Positions 1-24,371 of a DNA stretch of 64,000 bases are shown here, one piece after another. This stretch comes from Effrenium voratum. Taxonomy: Eukaryota > Sar > Dinophyceae > Suessiales > Symbiodiniaceae. Each line of letters opens with the position of its first letter. Positions within the stretch are counted from its first letter, which is position 1. The DNA lies in the NCBI GenBank assembly GCA_963377175.1, contig CAUJNA010003781.1:300066-364065 (forward strand), in the 5' to 3' direction. The notes beneath the pieces are model-generated. The model was not told the DNA's origin, did no database searches, and saw only the letters and a list, made by a program, of their open reading frames with translations. The position numbers and the translations under genes are program-made.

Positions 1-424
1 CCCCTTTTCCTTGGTAGCTCACAGGAAACCGAAAGGACGCCCACCCAGGTTTGGGGGATCGCAATCTAATGTGAAACCCCCACATAACAGGCAAGGGATT
101 TTCAGAGAAGAGTTTGGGGCCGTCGGTCAGTTCTGCTTTGACGGTCTTGGAGATAGGTGAAGCTGAATGATGGGCCCTGTAAACATCCTTTGGAGAAGAG
201 TTTAAGTCCCCTTTAAGATGTTTACTGCCATTCCGATGAGATCTGTCACAAAATACCAGCAAATCTATGTGGGTGTGTCTTTTGCTGGGGGTACTCTGTC
301 ATGGTTGTTGAACCTTCCAAAAAAAATGGGCAAACCATTTTTGGGGGGGAGTCAGCGAGTCTCGTTTTGAGACACACCGTCCATGGAAGACACCCAGCGC
401 CAATGAACTGGATCTCAGGTGAAC

Positions 425-459
425 CTTCCGGTCGCTGGGTCGCGCGTTCGCTGCGCGAC
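425..459 (-). CDS. Candidate microexon (gene C series)
   Basis: TGTCTACAG acceptor, one base, then SRSERATQRPE, one base, then GT (GAAG|GTTCACC). Lies directly beside the GA-rich simple repeat. Confidence 0.35.
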
Positions 460-513
460 CTGTAGACACACACACAAATTAGGCTTGACAGGACACCCAT
501 GGTGTCCGAACCC

Positions 514-721
514 AGAGAGCGAGAGAGAGAGAGAGAAAGAAAAGAGAGAAAGAGAAGAAAGAGAGAAAAGAGAGAGAGAGAGAGAAGAAAGAGGGAAAAG
601 AGAGAGAGAGAGAGAGATAAAAGAGAGAGAGAGAGAGAAGAGAAAGAAGAGAGAGAGAGAGAGCAAAAAAAAAAAGAGAGAGAGAGAGAGAAAGAAGAGA
701 GAGAGAGAGAAAAAAAAAAAA

Positions 722-812
<91 letters not shown>

Positions 813-938
813 GACAGAGAGAGACAGAGAGAGACAGGGAGAGACAGAGAGAGACAGGACAGAGAGAGAGAGAGAGACAGAGAGAGACAGAGAGAGACAG
901 AGAGAGACAGAGAGAGACAGAGAGAGACAGAGAGAGAC

Positions 939-969
<31 letters not shown>

Positions 970-1046
970 CACACACACACAGAAAAAACACACACACACA
1001 CACACCCGCGCGCGCGCACACAATTCGCACACACACACACACACAG
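514..1046. repeat. (GA)n/(GACA)n then (CA)n simple repeat
   Basis: GA-rich with interspersed A runs, passing into GAGAGACA units and then CA repeats with a CGCG interruption. The 200-300 codon open frames here are Arg-Glu or Ser-Leu translations of the repeat. Confidence 0.95.
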
Positions 1047-1098
1047 AAGAGGCGTCCTGTGGGTATTTGTTGCCAGATGTGGTGGTCGAAGACTCTTC

Positions 1099-1133
1099 CT
1101 TGACTTCCCTTGACTGCCTTCGCAGGGCTCCAA
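1099..1133 (-). CDS. Candidate microexon (gene C series)
   Basis: TGATGGGAG acceptor, two bases, then GALRRQSREVK|GA. Charged helix in the expected orientation, but with several alternative AGs. Confidence 0.3.
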
Positions 1134-1591
1134 CTCCCATCAGAAGGGTCAAAAGTTGGGTCCCACCGAGGAACACCCTCTTTGGGTCCAACCCGGTGCC
1201 AAATGGTCCATTTGGTTAAGACCCTGGGAAAATTATGTTGAAACCAACAAGGGAAATTGAAAAAATGTTCTTCAGCAAATAGAAGTTATGCTCCAAACCA
1301 GGACCCACGGCCAACAGTTCCACGTGAAAAGGGAGGCGAAGATTTCCATGGCCGAACTTGAAAACAGGGCTCCGAGTCCTCGCCGGGTGGCGTTTTTTCC
1401 AAAGGGGAGGTTTTCCACAAAGTGAAGAGGACATTGATTTTCCATCCTTCCAGAAACGCTCTGGTGGGAGGAAGGGTATCAGCTCTTTAGATCTAGCTGG
1501 CCCCCGTGTGACCAGCTGACCAATTGGTCGGCCCTTTATGGACTGTGTTCTGAGAAATGGAAGCGACGGAAAAAAGACCAAGGGGAAACCA

Positions 1592-1705
1592 CAACTTCCT
1601 CCAGTAGAGAGGTTAGAATAAGGGTACCCTTTTTTCTGTAGCCTATTTTAGTAGGGGAACCCACCCAAAAAAAAGGAAAAGGGCACCTAGCTGGGGGACC
1701 TAGAC
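1592..1705 (+). mobile_element. Family E TIR element, copy E1
   Basis: AACTTCCTCCAG at the left and CTGGGGGACCTAG at the right; interior AGAATAAGGGTACC and TATTTTAGTAGGGGAACCC shared with E2 and E3. Confidence 0.65.
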
Positions 1706-1835
1706 AACAACAATCCAACGAAGTTTCATAGTCCCTCCTCCTCCTCCTCTCTGGGCCAGACTTAGACACTAAGACTCCCAACCAGTTGTCTTGTTGCTAG
1801 TTCAAAGTTGGAAATCCAGCAAACCCAAAAAACGG

Positions 1836-1859
1836 GGGGGGGGGGGGGGAAAAAAAAAA
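1836..1859. repeat. Homopolymer G run followed by A run
   Basis: About 14 G then about 9 A. Length is likely unreliable in assembly. Confidence 0.8.
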
Positions 1860-2275
1860 CACGAGGTAAGTCATGCGTCGTGCAAAGCACGAGGTAGGGC
1901 GGCTTGTTGGCTTCCGACAAACTCCTGATCCCAACTTCCTGAGGACCCCCAACTAACCCCACTGGCAGACGGTCCTAGTCAGGGGCTCAACTCCCCCAAA
2001 GGGAAAGCTCATGGGTTTACCTCAAGGATCAACCCACAGCTGTTTAAACTTACCTTCAGATACTCAACAAATGGGTCGGAGCTTGGTTTTGGAGTTGTGA
2101 AAAGAGTTTTGGGGTCCACAGGCTAGACTCGTTTGGGGCATTGGGGCAGCTGAAAGGAGGAGGGGAAAGGAGGGGTTCCGGGTCTTCCGGGTCTTACGGG
2201 CCTGGGCGGGAGCTCTGAAGGCCGGGCACTGTATTTCTTCAGCTTGGTTTGGGAAAACCGACAGGAAACTCGCGC

Positions 2276-13173
<10,898 letters not shown>

Positions 13174-13355
13174 CTCTTTGAGAGAAAAAACAACGGCGCG
13201 GACGGGATGAGAAATTTACGTGGCTGGGGCAACCGAAAAACAAAAGGAAAATTCCAAAATGGCGTAAGGCCTGGAAAGTGGAAAGGCCCAAAACCTGCGG
13301 TTTGCCCAAAACCTGTTCAGTTTTGAGCCACCAGATGGACAGGTCTGCGTCCTCA

Positions 13356-13472
13356 CACAGAGACACAGAGAACACAGAGAACACAGAGAACACAGAGAAC
13401 ACAGAGAACACAGAGAACACAGAGAACACAGAGAACACAGAGAACACAGAGAACACAGAGAACACAGACACA
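13356..13472. repeat. 9-bp minisatellite (ACACAGAGA)n
   Basis: About 12 near-perfect copies. Encodes Thr-Glu-Asn repeats on the plus strand. Lies 180 bp upstream (on the minus strand) of a gene C exon. Confidence 0.95.
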
Positions 13473-13711
13473 AACACAAACCTATTGCGCCTTTTGGTGG
13501 ATTTCACTTTTTCTGTTCCCCCTGGCCCTTTTTCCAGTTTTCGGCCTTTTTTGTCTCCGTACTCTTTGCATGTTCAGGTTGGTGGAAGGGAAACCGCGAG
13601 ATGCTTGGCAGAATCTGTCGCTTCTCACTTTGAGTCCGCAGAAGCTACCTGGGCACATGGCCCGCGGTTCCTTTGGTCCTTGTTTCGATTTACCAGGGCA
13701 AGCCATCTTGG

Positions 13712-13815
13712 CTAGGTCCTCCAGTTTTGATAGGATAGAAGAACCAGTTTGGTCTATTTTAGTAGGGGAACCCCTCCCAAAAAAAGGGTAAAAGGGGCAC
13801 TACTGGGGGACCTAG
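13712..13815 (+). mobile_element. Family E TIR element, copy E2
   Basis: 104 bp with inverted ends CTAGGTCCTCCAG / CTGGGGGACCTAG (12 of 13 match). The clearest member. Confidence 0.8.
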
Positions 13816-14220
13816 TTGGGGTTATGTTCGACCCAAACCCATGTGTGTGCCCCCTCCTTCTCCGCTCTTATTTGACGCGCCCATCTCTCTAGAAAACGGC
13901 TTGGATGCGCCTTTTGTGGATTTCACCTGTTCTTCCCTCTGATCCTTTTGTAGTAAGCTGTTAGTAGTCTTTCAATATTCTACAGGTTGGTGGATCCACA
14001 GATTCCATACATCCAAACCGCTTTCTAGCAAATGGGTTTAGTCCTTCTCTCCACTTACCAGGGCAACCCATTTTGGGGTTGCCCTACTTTGACCCACTGC
14101 CATAATCAGCTTCTCTCTGATTCGTGGTTTGGTGGTTTCATTGGCTTCGTTTCCGCTTCCTTCCAATGGCATGGATTGGCGATTGGAAGCAGTTTGCCGG
14201 AGTGGTTTCCCGTTTGGCCC

Positions 14221-14330
14221 TTGTTCAAAACCAATGGTACCATTTTAGGGTAGGTGCACCACCAATTTTAATCTATTTTAGTGGGGATTGGGATGTTCAC
14301 TGGGGGTACGGGGTCTTGACCCATGCCCAT
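14221..14330 (+). mobile_element. Family A TIR element, copy A1
   Basis: Shares the core GGATGTTCACTGGGGGTAC and the end TTGACCCATG(G)CCAT with other copies; the left end is diverged. Non-coding, MITE-like size. Confidence 0.7.
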
Positions 14331-14439
14331 TTACCACAAGAACAAACCCAGGCGTGAAAACCAAATCCAAACCGTCAACGCAAAACTTGCCTACATGATG
14401 AAATGTGGCGTGTACTCAACCCCTCTCGAGTTTCCCTGG

Positions 14440-14585
14440 AATCGAAGACTCTCCTGCAGTCGTTTTTCCCGCCAAGCATGGAAGCTAGGGCTTTGGAAGA
14501 CGCTAGAGGTCATTTCAAGGATTTCTGAGCGCACTACATCCGCTATGGGTAACTTCAGGGCCGCTTCGGGCTTCAAACCCCCCTC
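14440..14585 (-). CDS. Possible exon, unassigned
   Basis: Minus frame without stops reading PEAALKLPIADVVRSEILEM and a following HAWREKRLQESLRFQ segment. Helix-like, but no clear splice borders and only moderate third-position bias. It lies between two family A elements. Confidence 0.25.
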
Positions 14586-14683
14586 ATCCCAATCAAGCCT
14601 CTGGAGGTCAAGCCGGAAAATGAGGTTTCGGAGATTCCCTTTTCTTGCTGCGATAAGTAGGGAATGACACAGTTCATAAGACC

Positions 14684-14753
14684 ACCCAGTTTAGTCTATT
14701 TGAGTGGGGATTGGGATGTTCACTGGGGGTACGGGATTTTGACCCATGGCCAT
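14684..14753 (+). mobile_element. Family A element, truncated copy A2
   Basis: Right half only, from TAGTCTATTTGAGTGGGG to GACCCATGGCCAT. Confidence 0.65.
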
Positions 14754-15118
14754 AAAAGTAGGGAATGACATGGCTCATAAAAGGGTAATTAATTCCCTCC
14801 TTCCCTGAGAACCAGCAAGCTTTGGGTGGCTCTTCACTTGGTTTCGAGCCCGCCGACCAAGTGATGTCCTAAACCGCACGTGGGGATGAACCCCAAAATC
14901 GGTATTTTCTCTACTTCCACAACCCCTCGAAGCTTCCGAGGACACTACACAGGGCAGGCCACAGGCTAGCTATGCAGCGCAAACCGATACCATCCTGAAA
15001 GATGTTCTCAGTTCAGCTATGTGTCAAACTAGGTCCCTGTAAGCCAATCTGAAAAGGCTAGTAAAAGATATGTCATTCCCAAAAGCATTGGACTTCCTTC
15101 TGTAGTTTTGACTTATTT

Positions 15119-15232
15119 GGCCATGGGTCAAAAGCCTGTACCCCCAGTGAACATCCCAAACCCCGCTGAAATAGACTAAAGTGGGTGGTGCACCTACCCC
15201 AAGATGGTACCATTTGTTTTGACCCACAGACA
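15119..15232 (-). mobile_element. Family A element, copy A3
   Basis: Full length in inverse orientation. Ends GGCCATGGGTCAAAA and TTTTGACCCACAG form imperfect terminal inverted repeats. Confidence 0.75.
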
Positions 15233-15397
15233 TTTCACTGGCCCAATTGGACTACCCTCAAAAAAGCGCTTGTCCACACCCATCTACCATCTGCAAGACA
15301 ATGTATCAATTCCACGCCTCTGAGACTTGAATCTGACCGATTGGGCCCCAAATCCGGATCACTGGAATCCCTCCAAACCCAGCGAAATGACTCGCGC

Positions 15398-15419
15398 TTC
15401 TTCCTCGTGTTTTCGCTCC
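15398..15419 (-). CDS. Candidate microexon, coiled coil
   Basis: GAGCGACAG acceptor, one base, then ERKHEEE|GC. An AG six bases upstream would give DRERKHEEE. Very short but highly charged. Confidence 0.4.
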
Positions 15420-16144
15420 CTGTCGCTCAGTTTGCATGCCCCAAATGGGCATAGAAATGTGGATGGTCGCAAAATCCGCGAAGTAGAAACCATGGCTTTG
15501 AAACCAAAAAAGAGGTTCTTGGTATTTACGTCGGGGAATCGAATCGTAAACCAGGGTTTCTTAGGTGGCGAAATGGATTTGGTTCATCGTGCAAAACCGA
15601 TGTTCAGGTGCCGTGTGCTGGCTGATTATTGCCCACTGAAGAAATCGTTGGCATGGCGTTCAGAAACCTTGCCCAACCACAATCTAGGGTTTCATGGCCG
15701 CAACAGTCAAAAAGCTCCAATTGCTTGGCCACCATGTATCCCCTAACTTTCAAAAACCGCCCCGCCGGTCCGGCCCGAAACACCCAACAAGCGCCCCTTT
15801 GCGGAAGCATATCAGTGGTCGCTACGGGAGCTTCAAACAGCCCCGCACCGAAAAACGCGAGCGAGCCGCACCGAATCTGGGGGCATGCCGAAAAACCGAA
15901 TCCGTAATCGACAATGGGAAGCCACGGCAACCAAGGAACCACTCCCAGCTGGCATACGGCATACGGATCAAGCATCGATGTTGGACAACCACCCTAAACG
16001 CCTCTAATTAAAAGCAACTGGCACAAACATATGCATATGCATATTGAAAAGTATGACCGTACATAAATACGTGTAGACATAAAATCATACCTACCCCCAA
16101 TTTCCGGCAAAGCCCAGCTTCCCAAAACCGAAACCGAATACTCG

Positions 16145-16190
16145 ATCCCCTCGAGCCTCGTAGGCGCCGTCCGCCGCAGGAGCTGAGCTC
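16145..16190 (-). CDS. Candidate microexon, frame uncertain
   Basis: A G/C-rich island with AG choices (CATGAG, GAGGAG) on the 5' side and GC choices on the 3' side. The most helix-like reading is QLLRRTAPTR; another is ELSSCGGRRLR. Strand follows its neighbours. Confidence 0.3.
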
Positions 16191-17237
16191 CTCATGCTCA
16201 AGAAACGTCGCCATAGCTTTGCTGCAACGACCCCCCTGCAAAAAGTGAATAACTTTTTGAGGGTTTAGTGGACCCCTTGATTTCCCAAAAAGTCAAAGTC
16301 TAAAGATCCAACCCAATAGCAGTCAAGCGAAGGGGAGCGAAAAGTCTCAAATGTTGGCAGTTGTTTGTGGGTAAGTGGGTTGTTCAGATTCTAGCGGGTA
16401 AAATTTGGCATTATTTGTTGGTTCTTCAGATTCTAGCAGGTAAGTGGTTGGATTTCAACCAAACCACAATAAGCAAAAATGCAAAATGCTTCCCAACAAC
16501 CACCATGCTTTATCACTCTTTCTTGCCCAACCTGAGAGGCTGACCTCTTGGCTTCCTTGAACCTTAGACGTGGCCTGCTCCAGACCACCCCCAATCCTCT
16601 GAGCCAAGACCCCTTAGCTTGCTTGGGGGAAAAAATCGCCGACAGTAGGAAAAAAGCTGTTCAAGGTTTGCTGGTTGGGGCCATGAATCGCAAATCGACC
16701 AATCTGGGAAAATCCAAAGTGGTCGCAAGGTCGGCTTTGGAACAACTGAGCTTATCAAAGGGGGCCACTTTGGGCAGAAGGGCGTGCATCTTGTTAAAGG
16801 TACCCCCGTGTTTGGCTTGAAGACCGCGCCCTAAAGACAGTCAGAAAGACCCAGGCATTGTCCTCCCCATTTCCGCGGGTCTACGTTCACCACCTGCGAC
16901 TTTGTCGGGGGGGTTTGCGTGGTTCAATTGTGGAAACCTGAATCCGAGATGACTCGGGCATGGAAGTGAGGACAAGAAAAAGGCCAAGGCAAGGACACCA
17001 ACAGAAGCGAATGGGTAGGTGTCAAGATCGGGATTGTCTCTTCTTGGTTTCCCGTGTTTAACCCACCTCAAAAAGGGTACCCTGAAACAACCACCCTGGA
17101 TCTGACCACCAAAAAGTGGCCACTAGTGCCATCTGTTTGCTAAGACGGGATGCACCCAAAAACAAAGGACACCCCAAACCAATTGACCCCAGTCTCCAGC
17201 CTGGGATTCCTAGGTCCTAGGATCCCGGCATGGGCGC

Positions 17238-17267
17238 CAAGCCACTCCGGAGCTCCACGTCCATGGC
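17238..17267 (-). CDS. Candidate microexon (gene C series)
   Basis: TCACTCAGAG|AMDVELRSGL|GC. 30 nt, phase 0-0. Confidence 0.4.
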
Positions 17268-18501
17268 CTCTGAGTGAGACACCCCAAAAGAAATCCCCAC
17301 GAAAACCGCCGGTCGGCCCTCCGTTTGCTGGGCGCTTTTTCTGGGCCGCCCTCAGATCCACCGCTGAAAGTTTAGCTTTTAGTGGGCTAAATAGAAACTA
17401 CCACTAAACACTAAAAGGATCTAACAAGCTAAGGAACCGGACGGCTGGGAGCCACCAACCTTTGGTTTTTCCGTCGAGTTTAGAGTGGCTGGGTCGATTT
17501 TCGCGTGCGTTGGTCGATTTTGAGGAATTGTCCTTTCCTTCCATGCAAAAGAGAGTCCCAGGACAGACCTCGGATGGCACCGAACATGGTCAGGTGTGGA
17601 AGCACGCAGTCGCGCGACCAAAGGCTTCCGACAGGAAGGGTTCATTCGGACTTGACACAGCCTCGCTTTCTTTCAGCTTCCAAAGGAACTCTATGCTTCT
17701 CTTGGAAGGCGCATCAGGTTGCCCGAAAAATTTATCTCTCGCGTCGGGAACAGGAAATTTGGAACACCGACTCGAAGGAAGGCAAAGGACACCCACAAAT
17801 CTAGGATTTGAAGGAGCCCCCTTTGGGGACATGCCCGGCGATGCCCATGGCAGAGGGTTCCGTTCAGCCATCTAAACCGTTTGAGGGTTTGGCTTGATCC
17901 TCAGCTTGACATGCTGGTATGTGTCAAAGCTAGGAGCTCATCTAGCTGTTTGGTTTCCATTTGGTTTGCTTGCGGGGGAAAAAAAGAGAAGACAAAATCC
18001 GAAAGGCCGGACTCAAGTTGAAAGTACCCGTGCTCCATCACCCATCCTGCTGGCTTCATGCCTGCCTGAATGGTTGCCGCGAGTCGATCGAAGTTCACAT
18101 CTGGGCCTCGGCACTGAGAGGCAGAGTGGTCAAAACGGAGCCATCCAGCACAAGCGCCCAAACAACACCCCTTCAAATGCGAAAGTGCAAACCAATTGGC
18201 ACGAATGTCCATCGCATTTCCTAAAAAATACACGGGATTTCGGCAACGTTGCAAAGAACTTCCCGTTTGTTCCCCCGTTTGAGCGCAAGGGGCGACCGAG
18301 TGAGAGCCCGGCCGTCCAGCACGCTGTTTAAGCGGAAAATGTGACCTCAGCGGGATTCATCTGAAACCCCACTCCACAAAAACAGATTTTGTTGACCAAT
18401 GAAATGGCTTCCTTCACTTGGGGGGAGTCGGCGGGGATTATCACACTCAATCCGTAGTTTTTCTGATATGGGGTCGGCATTTGTGGACATCAACCCTTTG
18501 C

Positions 18502-18622
18502 CCAAGTCAATCATGGACTGCAAGAAACAGCGCCCCTTGCGCCTGCACGGGTGAATCATCATGCAACACAGCTGTTGGCAAGCCACACTTGGCACCGGGC
18601 CATCGATCGTGCGCTTCAGCGC
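18502..18622 (-). CDS. Candidate exon (gene C series), Cys-containing
   Basis: CTTGGCAG acceptor, then ALKRTIDGPVPSVACQQLC, CMMIHPCRRKGRCFLQSMI and DL, then a GC donor. 121 nt with third positions mostly G or C. The intron then starts with a ggTTGATGTCCAC motif shared with repeat family D. The other open frame over this region has weaker bias. Confidence 0.5.
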
Positions 18623-18869
18623 CTGCCAAGGTCCGCCCCGCCCTTTCGCGCGCCGTTGGCCCACTACAGTGGGCCACGGGCCACATTTCCCTTGCCAGAC
18701 GTGACCAGCGCGTCTCAAAACCGGCCGGCGAAAGTAGCGCTTGTTTGAAGCAAGCTGAACACCGCGCACCTCGAACTTCAACTTCGTCTGCTCTTTCTCC
18801 GCCGTCGCCTGCCACGATCAGCTGGATTATATTCGAGCAAGCAAGTGGCCGCCAGCGCTTCTCGCAGAG

Positions 18870-20275
<1,406 letters not shown>

Positions 20276-20439
20276 CAACAACCTTCATCATACAAATCAG
20301 CCGGGTCACACAGAATCACTCAACCAACCCATCAAAACAACCAATCGAATCGATCAACCAGTCAAGCAACCAATCAAACACGCCAGCGGGGAAGCAAGAC
20401 AAGCAAGCATCACGCGGGCAGGCAGGCACGCGCCTCCAC

Positions 20440-20525
20440 TCACTTGCGCGAGCGCGCGCAAACAACGCGGCGCGCGCGCGCGCGCACAGGCGCGCGCCCG
20501 CGCCCAGGCGCTCACGCGCCCTCGT
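20440..20525. repeat. Alternating CG/GC-rich tract
   Basis: GCGCGCG-type alternating purine-pyrimidine sequence, a possible left-handed DNA tract. Directly 3' (on the minus strand) of the exon candidate at 20583. Confidence 0.8.
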
Positions 20526-20582
20526 GCCCACGAGAGCGGCATCCGGCGGCGCCGTTGGCAAGCGGCCGTGCTGCGCTGAAGC

Positions 20583-20625
20583 CTCTCGCGTCACGAACGC
20601 TGGCAGCTCGTGAAGTACGGGGCTC
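20583..20625 (-). CDS. Candidate microexon (gene C series)
   Basis: TCTGTTAG acceptor, one base, then [16 protein letters not shown]. An internal AG would give the 24-nt phase-0 version LPAFVTRE. It sits beside a very G/C-rich low-complexity tract. Confidence 0.4.
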
Positions 20626-20639
20626 CTAACAGACTTTGC

Positions 20640-22900
20640 GCGTAATGTCATTAACCTCACCAATGTCCTTCTTTACGTGTTTCACCTCGTCATGGTGCGG
20701 CGACCGCTTCAGCTCGTCACATGATGCTGGTGATGCAAAAAATAAAAATAAATGTTAAGCCTGGTGATGCTGGGGATGCGCTCTACCCCTTTTTCCAGGT
20801 GAAGTACTCACGCCATTCCCCGGCCTCAAGGTTTTAGGGCCCCCATTTCACAAACTCAAAGGCCCCGACAGCCAAGCACTTTAGCACAGTCTTGACATGT
20901 TGAAGTCACCGGGTGCTGCTCGATTGAACACATGTCCCCAACAGACACAGGAATTTGGCGAGTTCCCCACTGCATTGGATCTGGGGAGTTTGCCGCATGC
21001 GCTTCGGCAGGCATAGCTGGTATCTCCTGGTACATATGCGACATGCTGCCTTGAGACTTTAGGTGCCCCTGTTGTATTCAGGCCTTCGTCTGCACAACTT
21101 GTTACTCTTCACTCACAAAAGATTATGGATCTGTCAAGGACCATCATCATCATGGCCCGGGTCGGTGTTTTCGGAGGGGTACCCTTGAAGTAAAGTAATG
21201 CACATGTTCAGAGGACCCCCGAAGTACCAGCACCAGTTTTAGTTCAGGATCTGGCGACCGAAATGTCCGTCAGGGCCGGTGTTTCTGCCACTGGTGGACG
21301 CTAGGGACACCTCCTTAACCAGGTAGCTTCAGGCAGATGGCACAAGAATGTTAACCCCGGATTAAGAAACCCCTGGTTGATTTTGATGGGGTGGGGATTC
21401 AGGCCACTTTTGGAGGGAACACCCCCCTAATAATGGGAAGAGTTTATTAATCCTGGTCAACATTACCTCCTTTGCCGAATCAGCCGGCAGTACGTTGCCT
21501 CTTTCGAATCATTCCCATTGGCCACAGGAAAAAGTGTGTGTATCCTGGATGGTTGATGACGACAACAGCTTCGCCTGTTTGCTGTTGTTTAGCCACGCAT
21601 GTTCGATCAAAGGAGTCGTAATCAAAACCTGGTACTAACAAGGAGGCACCCATGCGTGGTTGGTGCGATCCCTTGCTAACCTTCACTTTCCTGGGTGTTG
21701 CTTGCTCCAGGAATCCCTTTTGCTGGGTGGCTTTCAAGGGAATCACCGGAAGCCCCCACCGTGGAACCGAGACTCTCTCAAAACCCGAAGAAGAAAAAAA
21801 AAAAAAAACGCCACAAAAAACGTGCCCCAGCCACTTCCGATCGAGTGAAGTGGCCCAAAAAGGTCACCAGACTCGTGGTTTATCACATCGTCCCAAAAAG
21901 TCCAAAGTGTTGGAACTCCAGGAGTGAGCCAAGCAGAAAAAATGCTTCAACAATAATGAAAAAGGGACATATAGAAAGCCCTGCCAAATGTACGCCCCTT
22001 GGGGGCCACTGCCTAAAGCAAACCTGCGGTTTGGGCGCATGGATCGGGAGGACTGCTGCGTGCTAGGTTCCCTGGATTCGGCTGGGGCAATACTTCTTGT
22101 GACCCGTTGGAAACCAAAAGGACATCCATCTGGGACAACAATTTTGGTTTAGGTTTGCTGTGATTTTGGGATACTGGTTGCTCGCCGGTTGAAAGGGAGG
22201 AAAGCGTGCTTTCGAGTGGAAAAGTGCGGAAATTGACTCCATGCCTCGAACGCGCGGAAGAAAACCTAAACCGTTTGGGTTCCACACGCACTCCAAACTG
22301 GCCAGGCGCTTGTGCGAAGGTCAAAACTAGGTGCGTCTTTTTGTTCAGCAGCCTTTTGTTTGTTGGGCTTGAAGGGAAAGCAAAGGAAACCACTTGGATC
22401 GCCAGTGGCTGCTTCTCTCCATCCGCTTTACCCCAAAAACCAGCAACAGTGACTGAAAAAGCGGCAACTTGGCTATCTAGGCATACCAAAACCCCCTTCG
22501 GGTTGGCCCACTCCAGGAATCCCCCGGCTGCACGGCTGACGACCAAAACCAAAACCTCTCAGGTCACCACTCCAAAACCTCGGTGTGTCCGACCCAACAG
22601 CATCTGTTTTCTGAGGGCATGACCCAAGACACCAGCCCTCAAGTAGTTCATGGGAATCTCGCATGGCTCATGCCACAAATCGTTTTATTGGGGAGCCGGA
22701 AAACCTGTAGGCATCGATTCCAATCGACGCTCCTCTCAAATCAACCAAACGGAGACATCGCCCAAAGTGGACTGTTCCAAAGCTACCGATTGAAACCCTT
22801 GGAGAAATTGGATCTTGAAACCGCCACTCGAAGTAAAAACTGTCCGCCATCCCCACTCGATGAGGCCAAGCGTCGCAACCCCACGACCCACCCACCTACC
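20640..22900. other. No gene recognised
   Basis: Ordinary mixed sequence with no island of the gene B/C type. A motif CTTGCTAACCTTCACTTTCC at about 21670 recurs as CTTACTAACCTTCACTTACC at 49993, perhaps another dispersed element. A short plus-strand Arg/Lys-rich frame at 22240-22330 (MPRTRGRKPKPFGFHTHSKL) is unsupported. Confidence 0.5.
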
Positions 22901-22931
22901 CACCCCCTCTGCTGGCTGGTCGGCGAATCGC

Positions 22932-22958
22932 CTGGGCGATTTGCTGTCTCAGCGCCCC
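22932..22958 (-). CDS. Candidate microexon (gene C series)
   Basis: AATCGCCGCAG|GALRQQIAQ|GC. 27 nt, phase 0-0. The plus strand at the same place also reads as plausible protein (RLGDLLSQRPLRRFNDWAG), so strand is uncertain. Confidence 0.3.
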
Positions 22959-23795
22959 CTGCGGCGATTCAACGACTGGGCCGGGACAGCCGCCCACTGC
23001 GTGTATGACAAGTTAGACATTAATTTGGGTGAACAATGGCTGACACACGAAAACATGCGGCGATCAGATTGACCTTGTGGAAGGGGCTTCTCACCTCAAG
23101 TTGTCCTTTTCCTCAAGCCGATTGTAATGGAAAGCCTTCTAAATGGCCAAGTCCCATCACAGAAGGAACTGACCCCTTGCGGCGGAACCGAAACCTGACG
23201 TTGAGTGGCTTGAGGTCGGATTCCAACTAAAACTTGAAACCAAAACCGATGCAGCCTCTCTGTGACTGGTGCCCCGTTGGCCCTTCTGCTTTGACCACTC
23301 TATTTCTGCACGTTCCAAAACCTTGTGGAGCCTTTGGTTCTAAGCGTACTCTTGCACAATCTCGAACATCCATCAGTCCAAACAGCGGTCACCAAAAGTC
23401 AAATTTTATGTTCGATGCAAGTGTCGTCTGCGGTTGCTTTTGGTTTATGTGTTATGTTTTAACAAGACAAGTGGTCTTAAATTCATGACATGTATGGTCC
23501 AATCAAGTCCCCACCAGTCAACCAACACACACAAAACAAATAAATCAGCAAATCCAGGAATCCTTTTCCACACGCCTTCACTTCTCCACCGATACTGTTC
23601 TCCCCACAGTTCTCTGCCTTTGTCTGAGAGTACTTACCGATCAGCAAAGCCGAAGCGCGTGGTCTCATGAAAGCTGCATGTCAGCCCAATCTTTGTTCTT
23701 CTTTTAAAAGAACCTGTTGTGCAATCTTGGTTGGGCTGATTAGGCCTGATCCTTATATGATCCTAGGTCCTTATGACACCCGAAATGCAAAGTGG

Positions 23796-24100
23796 CTCAT
23801 GGCCAGAATTCGACGATTGAATCAGTGGCTGTTTTGGCGAGGGAGATGTTGGCACAGAACAATGAATTGGGACAGAATCTGAAAAGAATAGCTCACAAGA
23901 AGGAACATCATCTACAAACCAAGGTTCTTTCAGGTTCCATGTCGGTGTTTCCCACACATACCCTTGGCCTTGAGGCTTTCTGGGCCAGAGAAAACTGGCC
24001 CGGGGTGGGAAAAAAGAAGATCGGATCGCCATGCAGAAAGCGCACAAGAAAAAGCACGCTGCTCTGAAATCTGCCCAGAAGGCTGATAGACGCACAAGCC
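23796..24100 (+). CDS. Two plus-strand coding-like segments
   Basis: First frame: VAVLAREMLAQNNELGQNLK then RIAHKKEHHLQTK. A second frame from about 24028 reads RIAMQKAHKKKHAALKSAQK then ADRRTSHEQ. Both are Lys-rich and helix-like and could be two exons joined across about 100 bp. The second runs into family A element A4. Confidence 0.35.
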
Positions 24101-24118
24101 ATGAGCAAAATAACCCAT

Positions 24119-24243
24119 GTGGCCATGGGTCAAAACCCAAATCGTACCCCCAGTGAACATCCCAACCCCCACTAAAATTTCTAAACTGGGTGATGTACCT
24201 ACCAACCAAAATGGGATCCCAAAACGGTTTTGACAACCACAGC
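24119..24243 (-). mobile_element. Family A element, copy A4
   Basis: GGCCATGGGTCAAAACCC at one end, the core CCCCCAGTGAACATCCC, and TTTTGACAACCACAGCA at the other end. Confidence 0.75.
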
Positions 24244-24371
24244 AATGTGTTCTCTCGGGCTCCTTACCCCATGTTGAGAAAATGGGGAGATACGTTTTCT
24301 CATAGACTCGCGGACTCGCGGACTCTCACCGAAAACTGGGTTGCGCAACCCGGGTCCCAAGTGTCACCTTG

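Noticed and set aside
246..1219. Open frames of 187-295 codons on both strands
   Set aside because: They are Ser-Leu or Arg-Glu strings encoded by the GA/GACA/CA simple repeat.
13356..13472. Regular 9-bp array considered as a CRISPR or designed spacer array
   Set aside because: No spacers: a continuous minisatellite in a eukaryotic genome.
22970..23000. TAAHC motif suggesting a trypsin-like protease
   Set aside because: A five-residue match in an unsupported frame with no other catalytic blocks.
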